Origin: Bacillus proteolyticus
GTDB lineage: Bacteria > Bacillota > Bacilli > Bacillales > Bacillaceae_G
Reading direction: 5' to 3'
Assembly (NCBI RefSeq): GCF_001884065.1
Contig: NZ_MACH01000003.1
Location: 51,503 to 115,502, forward strand
DNA: 64,000 nt
Numbering within the stretch: position 1 is the first letter of the stretch; each line of letters begins with the position of its first letter. A program made the position numbers and the translations under genes. The notes beneath the pieces are model-generated. The model did no database searches. It was not told where the DNA came from and saw only the letters and a list, made by a program, of their open reading frames with translations. Shown here piece after piece: positions 42,244 to 52,737 of this stretch.

Positions 42244-42781
42244 CCCTTTCTCTATCAGGCTTGGTCGATTTTGGAGCGAAAAATGTTAAAATAAAAAATA
42301 CATAGTTTCTTTTGCCATAATTAGAGCTTCTATATTCACCCATATACGACTTTAACTATGCATACCCTTTTCTGGTTTCTTTTGCTGCTCATAAGCATAA
42401 CGTCATTTCTGTATTATACAACAAAATTCATTTCTGAGAAACACTATAACATTTTACATTTTTTGTATGTGATTTGTCACTACCAGAGAAAACTTTAACA
42501 TTCGTTTATATACCCGTCAACTAGAAAATATAACAAAAATAGAAAAGAATGTTAAGTGAAATTGAAAGTTTTTTGGTTGAGAAATATGGAATAGAAACTT
42601 TAAAATCGGTGTCTAGAAAACTATTATATGAAGGAAAATGCAGAAAAATCAACGAACACTTGTTCTTCTTGGTTTTGTTTGTTACAATGAAATTTCATTG
42701 ATAGATTATGTGTAATTTTGATGAACTTTTACTGATAACATATTGTAGCTTATTTTTTTTGAAAAATAGGGAGGCTTTTAA
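42244..42781. other. 538-bp intergenic region between ltaS and the YkvA-like gene
   Basis: A+T-rich divergent promoter region. I see no convincing reading frame, repeat or RNA element. GGGAGG just before 42782 is the ribosome binding site of the next gene. Confidence 0.5.
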
Positions 42782-43147
42782 ATGAAACAAAAATTTTCAG
42801 TTGAAGCGTTTTGGAAAAAAATAAAACATGTTGCGAAGCAGGCAGGGCAGTCGGTAATTTATGCGAGTTTATTGTTGTTTTACGTTTTGCAAAGACCTGA
42901 TGTTCCAAAACGAGTGAAAATTATTGTAATTGGAGCACTTGCTTATTTCATTGCACCGATTGATGCCATTCCAGATTTCATTGCTGGAGTTGGTTATACG
43001 GATGATTTAGGGGCGTTAACGGCTGCATTATTACAAGCGTCGTTATACGTTAATGAAGATGTGAAAGATAAGGCACGAGTGAAGTTGGCAGAATGGTTTG
43101 GTTCGGATATAGACACATCATTTATCGATCAGAAATTAGATCAATAG
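42782..43147 (+). CDS. YkvA/DUF1232-family membrane protein
   Basis: A 121-residue protein with the DUF1232 core (RPDVPKRVKIIVIGALAYFI followed by PIDAIPDFIAGVGYTDDLGA), which includes one or two membrane-associated helices. The function of this widespread family is unknown. GGGAGG lies 9 bases before the ATG. A gene for another small membrane protein follows 50 bases downstream in the same direction. Confidence 0.88.
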   Translation: MKQKFSVEAFWKKIKHVAKQAGQSVIYASLLLFYVLQRPDVPKRVKIIVIGALAYFIAPIDAIPDFIAGVGYTDDLGALTAALLQASLYVNEDVKDKARVKLAEWFGSDIDTSFIDQKLDQ

Positions 43148-43197
43148 GTGAGAACTGTCATAGAGTGACAGGGCGAACGTAAGCGAGGAAGTGCATT

Positions 43198-43689
43198 ATG
43201 CCATCAGGAAGAACGCATACGAAAATAAACTTAATATCCCTTCCGGTTGTTTTGTTTATGCTCTTTTCGTATGGATTAACAAATTTTGATTTTTTATTAA
43301 CTTTTGCAATCGGATTTTTAGTAGGTACTTCATTTTTAACACCTGATTTAGATACGTATAGTAATGCGTATAATAAATGGGGGTTACTCCGTATTTTTTG
43401 GTATCCATATAGGAGCGTAATGCCCCATCGTTCCTTCTTCACACATACGATTATAATTGGTGATATTATTCGTATCGCATACATGTTAATCGTATTTTCT
43501 CCGTTTTTATTCCTATTAAATGTAATCGCACTCGATGGGAATTTAATAGAAATTGCGAAGAAATATGAGGTTGAAATTGTAACGTTCGTAATGGGCATTG
43601 TAGTGGCGAGTACGCTCCACATTATAGCGGATAAAGTGAACACACGCCGAAAGAAAATGATGAGAAAAAAGAAGAAACGCAGAAGATAA
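43198..43689 (+). CDS. DUF2227-like putative metal-binding membrane protein
   Basis: A 163-residue protein with three or so helices and a strongly basic C-terminus. It starts MPSGRTHTKIN and later has DLDTYSNAYNKWG and MPHRSFFTHTIIIGD; the conserved His and Asp residues suggest a metal site related to the YdjM-type membrane hydrolases. GAGGAAG lies before the ATG. Probably co-transcribed with the YkvA-like gene. Function unknown. Confidence 0.78.
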   Translation: MPSGRTHTKINLISLPVVLFMLFSYGLTNFDFLLTFAIGFLVGTSFLTPDLDTYSNAYNKWGLLRIFWYPYRSVMPHRSFFTHTIIIGDIIRIAYMLIVFSPFLFLLNVIALDGNLIEIAKKYEVEIVTFVMGIVVASTLHIIADKVNTRRKKMMRKKKKRRR

Positions 43690-43692
43690 AGA

Positions 43693-43729
43693 AACCGTCC
43701 CAAAAGGTATTTTGGGACGGTTTTTTCTT
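43693..43729 (+). terminator. Terminator after the DUF2227-like gene
   Basis: AACCGTCCCAAAA and TTTTGGGACGGTTTTTT form a perfect 13-base stem with a T tract. Confidence 0.93.
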
Positions 43730-43760
43730 ATTAATAGGTAAGGTTATGCTTGTCGCATTT

Positions 43761-43800
43761 TGTAGTTAAGTCGATATTCCTTGTCGAATCGCTAATAAAA
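43761..43800. repeat. TCGATAT-type interspersed motif, copy 3
   Basis: TAAGTCGATATTCCTTGTCG followed by AATCGCTAATAAAA, similar to the copy at 28806 in spacing of TCGATAT, TGTCGA and the distal CG-TTGATA-like part. It again follows a terminator. Confidence 0.4.
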
Positions 43801-43852
43801 TTTCATTTATCATCATGCGACAGTTTCTTTTTAATCAAACGTTTGTTTAAAG

Positions 43853-44170
43853 TTAAGCTTTCAGTACTTTAACACCTTTTACGATATTCCAAATGAAGTA
43901 GTATAAGCTAATGATTCCGCAAATACATAGAACAATCATTGCTCCGATTCCAAGAGTTACATCTGGCTGATCAGATCCGATGCCCATAATTCCTAAAATA
44001 ACTAATCCAATAAATGAAGCGATGCTTGGAATGATATGTGTCCATAGAGCACGTTTTGCATGTGGTTTTGTTTCCGAATCGCCTACAATCCACACGATAA
44101 TAGGGAATAAGATAGGCGCGAATAGTACACTAAAGTATGATAAAGCTGCTAATATTTTGTTTCCGTTCAT
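43853..44170 (-). CDS. DUF4870-like small membrane protein
   Basis: A 105-residue protein with three helices: KILAALSYFSVLFAPILFPIIVWI, a cytoplasmic loop HAKRALWTHI, then two more. This matches DUF4870, small membrane proteins of unknown function. AGGTGAT lies before the ATG at 44170; the GTG at 44179 is part of that site. Confidence 0.85.
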   Translation of the reverse strand: MNGNKILAALSYFSVLFAPILFPIIVWIVGDSETKPHAKRALWTHIIPSIASFIGLVILGIMGIGSDQPDVTLGIGAMIVLCICGIISLYYFIWNIVKGVKVLKA

Positions 44171-44343
44171 ATATATCACCTCATAAGTAATGTCCGTTGT
44201 TTATACCTTTAGTATGCAGTAAATTTGGCGAGCTTCCTATCGATTAACATTACAAGAACGTGACTCTTTTGTAAGATTTCTGTTTTAAATGATAAAATTT
44301 TCAAAAAAATCTTTTTAAATGAAAATTGTTGTGATAAAATTAA

Positions 44344-44357
44344 TGAAAACGTTTTCT
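44344..44357. promoter_or_regulatory. Candidate cre (CcpA) site upstream of lctP
   Basis: TGAAAACGTTTTCT matches the catabolite-responsive element consensus TGWAANCGNTNWCA except for the last base. It lies about 100 bases before the L-lactate permease gene, fitting catabolite repression. Confidence 0.55.
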
Positions 44358-44382
44358 TAAACGTTTTTTATTTTAGACTTAA

Positions 44383-44396
44383 AGGTATGATGACCT
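44383..44396. promoter_or_regulatory. Candidate GntR-type operator upstream of lctP
   Basis: AGGTATGATGACCT is a perfect 4-base inverted repeat around a 6-base centre, of the GGT-N6-ACC type bound by FadR/LldR-like GntR regulators. L-lactate genes in Bacillus are controlled by the GntR protein LutR, so the site is plausible. Confidence 0.4.
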
Positions 44397-44455
44397 GATA
44401 GTCTATTGATGGGGTTATGTTTATTTAAAAGGGGATTATTGAGGGGGAGAGAACA

Positions 44456-46114
44456 ATGAACACATGGACACAAGTTTATGATCCGTTCGGGAATATTTGG
44501 GTTTCTGCAGCGGTCGCACTTATTCCGATTATCTTTTTTTTCTTAGCTTTAGCAGTTTTCCGCATGAAGGGGTATGTGGCAGGATTTATTACAGTTGTAC
44601 TTACAATTTTAGTGGCTTTATTCGCTTATAAAATGCCATTCACAATGGCAATGGCAGCGACCGGATACGGTTTCTTATACGGATTATGGCCAATTGCGTG
44701 GATTATTATTATGTCAGTATTTTTATATAAAATTTCCGTGAAAACAGGTCAATTTGATGTTATTCGTGCATCTGTATTATCAATTACGAATGACCATCGT
44801 TTACTTGTTATTTTGATCGGTTTTTCATTTGGAGCATTTTTAGAAGGAGCAGCAGGATTTGGTGCACCAGTAGCGATTACGGCAGCGCTTCTTGCAGGTC
44901 TTGGCTTAAATCCTTTATATGCGGCTGGTCTTTGTTTGATCGCAAATACTGCACCAGTAGCATTCGGAGCGATGGGAATTCCGATTACAGTAGCTGGACA
45001 AGTAACTGGTATTGATCCGCATAAAATCGGACAAATGGCTGGACATCAATTACCGTTCTTATCATTATTTGTTCCGTTCTTTATCGTATTTTTAATGGAT
45101 GGATTTAAAGGGATAAGACAAACATGGCCTGCTCTATTTGTAGCGGGTAGTTCATTTGCAATTACGCAGTTTATTACAGCGACATTCTTAGGGCCAGAAC
45201 TTCCGGATATTACATCGGCACTTGTAAGTTTAGTAAGTTTATCGCTCTTCTTAAAAGTTTGGCAGCCGAAAGAAATCTATCAGTCTAAACAAGCAAATAG
45301 TGAAGTAGCAGCAACGGCTGCGACATCTATGCCGAAACTAACAGTAGGAAAAGTAGTAAAAGCATGGTCTCCGTTCATTATTTTAACGGTGATGGTTGTG
45401 ATTTGGAGCCAAAGTTTCTTTAAGGCGTTATTCGCTCCAGGAGGGGCTTTAGAAAGCCTTGTAGTTAAGTTTGAAATTCCAGGATTGCACAATTTAGTAA
45501 TGAAAGCAGAGCCGATAGTAAATAAGCCAACGCCTTATGAAGCAGTCCTGAAATTAGATATTTTATCAGCAACTGGAACAGCGATTTTAATTGCATGTAT
45601 CATTTCTATCTTTATTTTAAAAATGAGTGCAAAAGATGCAGTAGCAACATTTAAAGAAACGTTAAACGAACTAAAAATGCCAATTCTATCTATCGGATTC
45701 GTATTAGGATTCGCATTTATCGCAAACTATTCGGGTTTATCTTCTACATTAGCGTTAGCACTAGCAGGAACTGGCGGGTTATTCCCGTTCTTCTCACCAT
45801 TCCTAGGCTGGATCGGCGTATTCTTAACAGGATCAGATACGTCAGCGAACGCACTGTTCTCGAATTTACAAGCAATTACAGCACAGCAAATTGGCGTGCC
45901 TGAAGTGCTTCTCGTTGCAGCAAATACAACGGGCGGTGTAACAGGTAAAATGATTTCTCCGCAATCGATTGCAATCGCTTGTGCGGCAGTTGGTCTTGCT
46001 GGGAAAGAATCAGATCTGTTCCGCTTTACAGTGAAGCATAGTTTATTCTTCGTAATTATTGTTGGGATTATGACTTATGTACAGGCTTATTACTTAACTT
46101 GGATGATTCCTTAA
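44456..46114 (+). CDS. lctP: L-lactate permease
   Basis: A 552-residue polytopic transporter of the LctP family with about 12 to 14 helices. It opens [22 protein letters not shown] and contains [22 protein letters not shown], the family signature, and [15 protein letters not shown]. It imports L-lactate with protons. GAGGGGGAGAG lies before the ATG. The 270-base upstream region carries candidate CcpA and GntR-type sites. No lactate dehydrogenase or lut genes are adjacent in this window. Confidence 0.93.
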   Translation: MNTWTQVYDPFGNIWVSAAVALIPIIFFFLALAVFRMKGYVAGFITVVLTILVALFAYKMPFTMAMAATGYGFLYGLWPIAWIIIMSVFLYKISVKTGQFDVIRASVLSITNDHRLLVILIGFSFGAFLEGAAGFGAPVAITAALLAGLGLNPLYAAGLCLIANTAPVAFGAMGIPITVAGQVTGIDPHKIGQMAGHQLPFLSLFVPFFIVFLMDGFKGIRQTWPALFVAGSSFAITQFITATFLGPELPDITSALVSLVSLSLFLKVWQPKEIYQSKQANSEVAATAATSMPKLTVGKVVKAWSPFIILTVMVVIWSQSFFKALFAPGGALESLVVKFEIPGLHNLVMKAEPIVNKPTPYEAVLKLDILSATGTAILIACIISIFILKMSAKDAVATFKETLNELKMPILSIGFVLGFAFIANYSGLSSTLALALAGTGGLFPFFSPFLGWIGVFLTGSDTSANALFSNLQAITAQQIGVPEVLLVAANTTGGVTGKMISPQSIAIACAAVGLAGKESDLFRFTVKHSLFFVIIVGIMTYVQAYYLTWMIP

Positions 46115-46133
46115 ACAGCAAAAGAAATAGACT

Positions 46134-46161
46134 TTGCATTTTTCAGATTATCGTGTATGAT
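46134..46161 (+). promoter_or_regulatory. Candidate sigma-A promoter of the thiC leader
   Basis: TTGCAT (46134-46139) and TATGAT (46156-46161) are 16 bases apart and about 30 bases upstream of the riboswitch, at the right distance for its transcription start. Confidence 0.5.
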
Positions 46162-46191
46162 GGGAAAGTATTGAAAATTAAATCAGTGATA

Positions 46192-46292
46192 AACTAGGGG
46201 TGCCTAACGTATGCGTAGGCTGAGAGAGAAGCGCGTGAACTTCTTAACCCTTTGGACCTGATCTGGCTCGTACCAGCGTAGGGAAGTTAACG
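46192..46292 (+). ncRNA. TPP riboswitch (THI box)
   Basis: The conserved core is plain: AGGGGTGCC, the long variable arm with GGCTGAGAGAGAAG, ACCCTTTGGACCTGATCTGG, then the TACCAGCGTAGGGAAGT end. It binds thiamine pyrophosphate and here precedes a terminator and thiC, so it represses thiamine synthesis by premature termination. Confidence 0.96.
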
Positions 46293-46316
46293 GCTTTACA
46301 TAATGATGCCTTTTAT

Positions 46317-48175
<1,859 letters not shown>

Positions 48176-48227
48176 CACGTTACACCTCTTTACTTGATTG
48201 ATCACATTGTAGTACCTAACTTAATTA

Positions 48228-48275
48228 TAGAAGAAGCCTCCTTTGCTAAGACGGTAGCAAAGGGGGCTTCTATTG
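48228..48275. terminator. Terminator between thiC and the ArsB-type gene
   Basis: TAGAAGAAGCCTCCTTTGCT pairs with AGCAAAGGGGGCTTCTA apart from a small bulge, and it is shared by the convergent genes. Confidence 0.85.
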
Positions 48276-48276
48276 T

Positions 48277-49635
48277 CTATAAGGCGAAGAATAATTGTAC
48301 CCAGTAGTATAAGAGGAATAATGTGACGGCTGTTGTGAGTGGGATTACGATGAGAGATACGCTTAAATAATCTTTCCATTTCACTTTAATTTTATTTTGT
48401 CTTAGGATATACATCCAAATGAGGGAAGCTAGCGTACCGATTGGTAATAATAGTGAACCGATGTCACTACCAATGATATTTGCGAGATAGATAGTTTTTA
48501 ATGTGACTGGATCTAGGCCCATTTCCGTTAACGTAATGGTACCAATCATAAGTGCAGGGTGATTATTGAATATGTTAGAGAGGATAGATACAAGCCCACC
48601 CATTGCAAAGCTAGCATAGAGTAGATGCTGACTTACAACTGGCTCAAGCCAATTTACAAGTGCCGTTGTTAACCCTGCGTTGTGAAGCCCGTAAATAATT
48701 ACATACATAGAGAAAGCGAAAATTAAAATGTGCCACGGTGTTTTTTTCAAAATATCGACTGGGTTTGTTCGTAAGTAGTACCATCTCCAGATGAGAAGAA
48801 CGAGTGAACCGAGTACGGCAACAATTTCGATTGGAATCGATAAGAAGGATGCAACGAATAGAAGACAGCGCATAAGGAAGACGAAGCCTAATACTTTTAA
48901 CATGAATTTTGTACGTTTTTGTTTTGTATCAACAGAATTTTTTCCTTTTAACGGATGGAAGTTTTTCGTGAAGAAAATTTCTTCGATATCATATGAAGAA
49001 ACAGGTAATTTTTTCGGAAGTTTTTTCTTTAAAACTGTATACATGAGCCATGACATAAATAATAATCCTAATGTTGCAGGTACAAACATCATAGCTGTAT
49101 GCATATAAAGAGTCATATGAACAATATTTAATGCGATTAAGTTTACGATATTACTTACACCAATTGGTGCACTAGATGCAGTGGCAATTAAAGCACCGCT
49201 TAATAAATAAGGGATTTGTTGATGAGGTTTTAATTTAAGGTTTCTTAGTAGTAAAATTAGGATTGGTGTTGTAATTAAAATACTACCGTCGTTATTGAAT
49301 AAAAGAGTCATAAGAAAACAAAGTAATTGAATATACCAGTATAAACGGTGACCGGAGCCCTTTGCTAAATTTGCAAGTTTCGCTGCGGACCAGTGGAAGA
49401 AGCCGAAGCTTTCTAATATAACCGCCATAACGATGGTCGCTAATATTGTTATGGAGGCACCGCCAATTTTACTGATAATGTCCATGACGTCTGGTTTTGA
49501 TACAAGTCCAGTAATCAAGATAATGCCAGCGCCAATTGCTGCCGGCCACGCCTCATTTAAACCACGAGGTCGCCAAAAAATAACAATCATCGTTAAGAAG
49601 AATACAATAATAGTAATCCATATTTCAATGCTCAT
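48277..49635 (-). CDS. ArsB/NhaD-superfamily anion transporter
   Basis: A 452-residue protein with about 11 helices. WITIIVFFLTMIVIFWRPRGLNEAWPAAIGA, LLFNNDGSILITTPILI, and FNNHPALMIGTITLTEMG fit the ArsB branch of the ion transporter superfamily (arsenite export), while similar proteins carry other anions. There is no arsR, arsC or arsA nearby, so arsenic export is not supported by context and the substrate is uncertain. Ribosome binding site AAAGGTAGG precedes the ATG. Confidence 0.82.
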   Translation of the reverse strand: MSIEIWITIIVFFLTMIVIFWRPRGLNEAWPAAIGAGIILITGLVSKPDVMDIISKIGGASITILATIVMAVILESFGFFHWSAAKLANLAKGSGHRLYWYIQLLCFLMTLLFNNDGSILITTPILILLLRNLKLKPHQQIPYLLSGALIATASSAPIGVSNIVNLIALNIVHMTLYMHTAMMFVPATLGLLFMSWLMYTVLKKKLPKKLPVSSYDIEEIFFTKNFHPLKGKNSVDTKQKRTKFMLKVLGFVFLMRCLLFVASFLSIPIEIVAVLGSLVLLIWRWYYLRTNPVDILKKTPWHILIFAFSMYVIIYGLHNAGLTTALVNWLEPVVSQHLLYASFAMGGLVSILSNIFNNHPALMIGTITLTEMGLDPVTLKTIYLANIIGSDIGSLLLPIGTLASLIWMYILRQNKIKVKWKDYLSVSLIVIPLTTAVTLFLLYYWVQLFFAL

Positions 49636-49814
49636 ATTCTGCCTACCTTTCTATTTTTCCTTGAACAGATGTAGTTTGTCTCAAGTTTATATTGATAGTA
49701 TATTCAGCAGGGAATAAGAGGAACTAGACATATAATGGGATGGAGTGAATATGTGTTTTTGGAGCTATAGGACAAGTATAAGTGGTAGTGTAATAACTAT
49801 TAAGATAGACGTCT

Positions 49815-49857
49815 AATAAATGAGGGGCATTCTATGTACGAATGCCCCTCATTTATT
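49815..49857. terminator. Terminator after cydB
   Basis: AAATGAGGGGCATTC and GAATGCCCCTCATTT form a perfect 15-base stem; the minus-strand arm starts right at the cydB stop codon. Confidence 0.9.
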
Positions 49858-50881
49858 ATTTTTCCTTCAAAAAAGTTCGATCCTTCAAGAATAAATTCCA
49901 GAAGAAAATGAATCCGGGTAGTAAAATTGCAATTCCGATTGCGTAAAGAATAAGAAGTGCATAGAATGTTTCGACCGTCGTAAAGCTTGTAAATACAGTT
50001 ACGTCCGGGTAAATGATATACGGTAAATGGGCGACGCCGTAAGCGTAGCTTGCAAATGCATATTGAGCGACGACAGCTAAAACTGCAATGCGAGGAAATC
50101 CTAGTGTGCCATACTTCTTATTTGTCCACCAAAGGGAGGAATACCCGATAACAAATAAAACGATAGAGACTGTAAACCATGGGAATTGCTTTATTAATCC
50201 TTGCATAAGCCAGTGTGTTTCAGGGTCCATTACAACGAGAGCGATAATAGCAGTAACGAGCGTTGCTGGACCAAGTATGATGGCATTTCTTCTATAAATT
50301 CTATATGCATCTTCTGAACCTTGTTCTCTCGCAAAATCAGCAAGAAAGAGAGATGATAGAAATAGTTCCGAAGTTAGTCCAAAGAGCATATAACAATAAA
50401 TAACAGGACTAGAAAGAAGTTTTCCGTAAAGGAGCACTTCTTTTCCTTCAGACATCGTAATATAGGCACCTTCTGTAACCGGTAGAACGGTAATTAATAG
50501 AGCTGGGATTAAGAGCCCAGTAATACCTGAAATAATCCGAAGAAGGTGTTGGTACTTCGGCAGGGAGTAAGCAAATACCATAAATGTACTGCGAATCGCA
50601 ACGAGTACTAAAATTAACATAACAGGTACAAACATAACGGTTGCAAGGGTAAAGGCCGCTTTTGGAAAGAAACCGAGAAAAGCGACAACGACAAAGACAA
50701 GAAACGTATTTGTTACTTCCCAAGTTGGTGATAAGTACCGATTAGCAAGCTTCGCAGCGAGCGTCGGATGTTTAGCGTATACCATGCCCCAAAAACCAGC
50801 TCCAAAATCAATGGACCCTAGTATGCTATATACGAAAATAAGAGCCCATAAGATGATGATTGCAATGCTTTCCTCATGCAC
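49856..50881 (-). CDS. cydB: Cytochrome bd oxidase subunit II
   Basis: A 341-residue membrane protein with 8 to 9 helices; IDFGAGFWGMVY and NRYLSPTWEVTNTFLVFVVVAF are CydB landmarks. With CydA it forms a quinol oxidase used at low oxygen. I choose the GTG at 50881 (protein MHEESIAIII): AAGGAGG lies 8 bases upstream, and the codon overlaps the cydA stop (GTGCATGA). The longer reading from the ATG at 50911 would start inside cydA before that site. No cydC or cydD follows. Confidence 0.93.
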   Translation of the reverse strand: MHEESIAIIILWALIFVYSILGSIDFGAGFWGMVYAKHPTLAAKLANRYLSPTWEVTNTFLVFVVVAFLGFFPKAAFTLATVMFVPVMLILVLVAIRSTFMVFAYSLPKYQHLLRIISGITGLLIPALLITVLPVTEGAYITMSEGKEVLLYGKLLSSPVIYCYMLFGLTSELFLSSLFLADFAREQGSEDAYRIYRRNAIILGPATLVTAIIALVVMDPETHWLMQGLIKQFPWFTVSIVLFVIGYSSLWWTNKKYGTLGFPRIAVLAVVAQYAFASYAYGVAHLPYIIYPDVTVFTSFTTVETFYALLILYAIGIAILLPGFIFFWNLFLKDRTFLKEK

Positions 50882-52229
50882 GAGAATCGCCTCCTTGGTG
50901 ATGTAAGTCATTCTTTAACGGATGTTTCTTAAAGAATGTCCGTAGTACAAAGACTGTTAAAATAGCGAGTCCGATATATAAAATGATGAATAGAACAAAT
51001 AAAGGTCCGACGAAATCAGCGCGTGTAGAAGCATCTATTGTGCGTTGCATGCCATAAATTGTCCATGGTTGACGACCACTACAACTGAAAATCCATCCAA
51101 ATTCAATACCGAGCATCATAACTGGTCCGCATGCTGCAGTGCCCCAAAGAAGCCACTTCGGTAACTCCGCCCCTTTTTTTCGATAAACAAAGTACCAATA
51201 TAAGAGAGCCACAGCTGCGACAGCAAAGGTAAAGGCAGCAGCTCCGACCATTAAATTGAAAAGTGTATGTGTATAAAATGGTGGCCACGTTTCTTGTGGA
51301 AATTCATTTAGCCCTTTTACAACAGTGCTAGGATCGAGTCCTACTAGTAAGCTGAGCATGTTCGGAATTTCGAGTGCATAGTTTAGTTCAAGTGTATTAG
51401 GATCCACAACCCCGCCAATCGATAAAGGGGCGTGTGATGTCGTTTCAAACAAAGCTTCAGCAGATGCTAGTTTTTCAGGTGAATGTTTATGTAAGGCAAT
51501 AGCTGATTCGTGTCCTGAAATCCACATCGTAGCACCTGTGATAAATGTAACGACAAGCCCTAACAGTAATCCTTTTTTATGATAAGCAATTTCACGCGCA
51601 CTTAAATTTTTCTTTAATAATTTAAATCCAGCGATGGAAGCGATGACGGCTGCTCCGGCTGCATAAGCTGTAATAACGACGTGGAATGCACTTGTGCCAA
51701 AGCTTGGATTAAAGAAAGCTTTCCACGGATCAACGTTAAAAACTGAGCCATCTGGTCCCATTGAAAAGCCCGCAGGTGTATTCATCCATGTGTTTGCTGA
51801 TGTAATAAGCACGGCGGATGCAGTGGCGCCAATCATAACGAAAAATAACGAGATTAACCTCATAAATGGAGGTAATTTATCAGCTGCATATACATAAATA
51901 GACATGAATAAAGCCTCTAAAAAGAAGGCGAAAATCTCAATTTGAAACGGAACGGAAATAACTTGGCCAACAATTTTAGCGAAACCAGGCCAAAGAAGTG
52001 AAATTTGTACACCAACAATTGTTCCAGTTGGAATTGCTACACCGAGAAGGATAGCAAAAGCCTTCGTCCATCTTTTTGCCATAATGGCATAGTCGGAATC
52101 TTTCTTCCAGTGATAGAGTATTTCACTTATAAAAATCATCAATGAAAGCCCGACTCCAAGTGTTGCAAAGATAATGTGGAATGCTAGTGAAGAACCAAAA
52201 AATGCTCTTGCTAATGTTACGGTATCCAT
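50874..52229 (-). CDS. cydA: Cytochrome bd oxidase subunit I
   Basis: A 451-residue membrane protein carrying the hemes. ARAFFGSSLAFHIIFATLGVG contains the heme ligand His near the N-terminus; the Q-loop is short, as in Bacillus; GRQPWTIYGMQRT is a conserved late block. The start is ATG 52229, since AAGAGGAGT lies 7 bases upstream and the protein then starts MDTVTLARAFF; the ATG at 52256 would add 9 basic residues. Overlaps cydB by 8 bases. Confidence 0.94.
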   Translation of the reverse strand: MDTVTLARAFFGSSLAFHIIFATLGVGLSLMIFISEILYHWKKDSDYAIMAKRWTKAFAILLGVAIPTGTIVGVQISLLWPGFAKIVGQVISVPFQIEIFAFFLEALFMSIYVYAADKLPPFMRLISLFFVMIGATASAVLITSANTWMNTPAGFSMGPDGSVFNVDPWKAFFNPSFGTSAFHVVITAYAAGAAVIASIAGFKLLKKNLSAREIAYHKKGLLLGLVVTFITGATMWISGHESAIALHKHSPEKLASAEALFETTSHAPLSIGGVVDPNTLELNYALEIPNMLSLLVGLDPSTVVKGLNEFPQETWPPFYTHTLFNLMVGAAAFTFAVAAVALLYWYFVYRKKGAELPKWLLWGTAACGPVMMLGIEFGWIFSCSGRQPWTIYGMQRTIDASTRADFVGPLFVLFIILYIGLAILTVFVLRTFFKKHPLKNDLHHQGGDSRA

Positions 52230-52497
52230 ATGTATACTCCTCTTCTTTTTTGCCATTATTTTCTGATTGAATTGGAAGATTTATTCAATAAAATGCCAAA
52301 AATATATATGCATTAAAAAAAGAGAATGTGTTAATATAGTTTTGAATATTCGAAAAAGAAAGAAATGTATATTAGGTAATATTTTGTTTGTTTTTTAAAG
52401 AAGAATATTTTATAATCTTTTATGCGAACATAAGTTCTGATTCAGCGTGTTACGTTTATGAAATGAAGAAGTTTATGTGAAATGGAGAGGGTGTCTT

Positions 52498-52647
52498 ATG
52501 TATCCTGAAGTCATTAAAAAGATGGCATTTTCAAAAGAGCATAGAGATTTATTATTAAAGTTATATAATAAAGAAATTACGCGTCGTGAATATGATCGAC
52601 TTGTGGAATCGCTATATAGACCTTCTAAAGAGGTTTGTGAGGGGTAA
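52498..52647 (+). CDS. Small conserved-looking protein, 49 residues
   Basis: ATG at 52498 to TAA at 52645-52647, with GGAGAGGG about 6 bases upstream. The product is charged and helical, opening MYPEVIKKMAFSKEHRDLL and including KEITRREYDRLVESLY. It is followed 4 bases later by a perfect terminator, so it is very likely a real single-gene unit. I do not recognise a family. Confidence 0.7.
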   Translation: MYPEVIKKMAFSKEHRDLLLKLYNKEITRREYDRLVESLYRPSKEVCEG

Positions 52648-52651
52648 TGCG

Positions 52652-52682
52652 AAAAAGACAATCTAAAGGATTGTCTTTTTTA
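52652..52682 (+). terminator. Terminator after the 49-residue gene
   Basis: AAAAAGACAATC pairs with GATTGTCTTTTTT around TAAAG. Confidence 0.9.
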
Positions 52683-52706
52683 TATTCGCGTATGTTCTGA
52701 TAAAAT

Positions 52707-52720
52707 TAAGGTTAGCCTTA
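52707..52720. promoter_or_regulatory. Palindromic TAAGG-N4-CCTTA motif before the GH8-like gene
   Basis: TAAGGTTAGCCTTA resembles the core of DtxR/MntR-type operators (AGGTTAGCCT). It lies 18 bases before the start codon. A metal-dependent operator is possible but unproven. Confidence 0.25.
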
Positions 52721-52737
52721 CTAAAGAGGTGAAAAGT

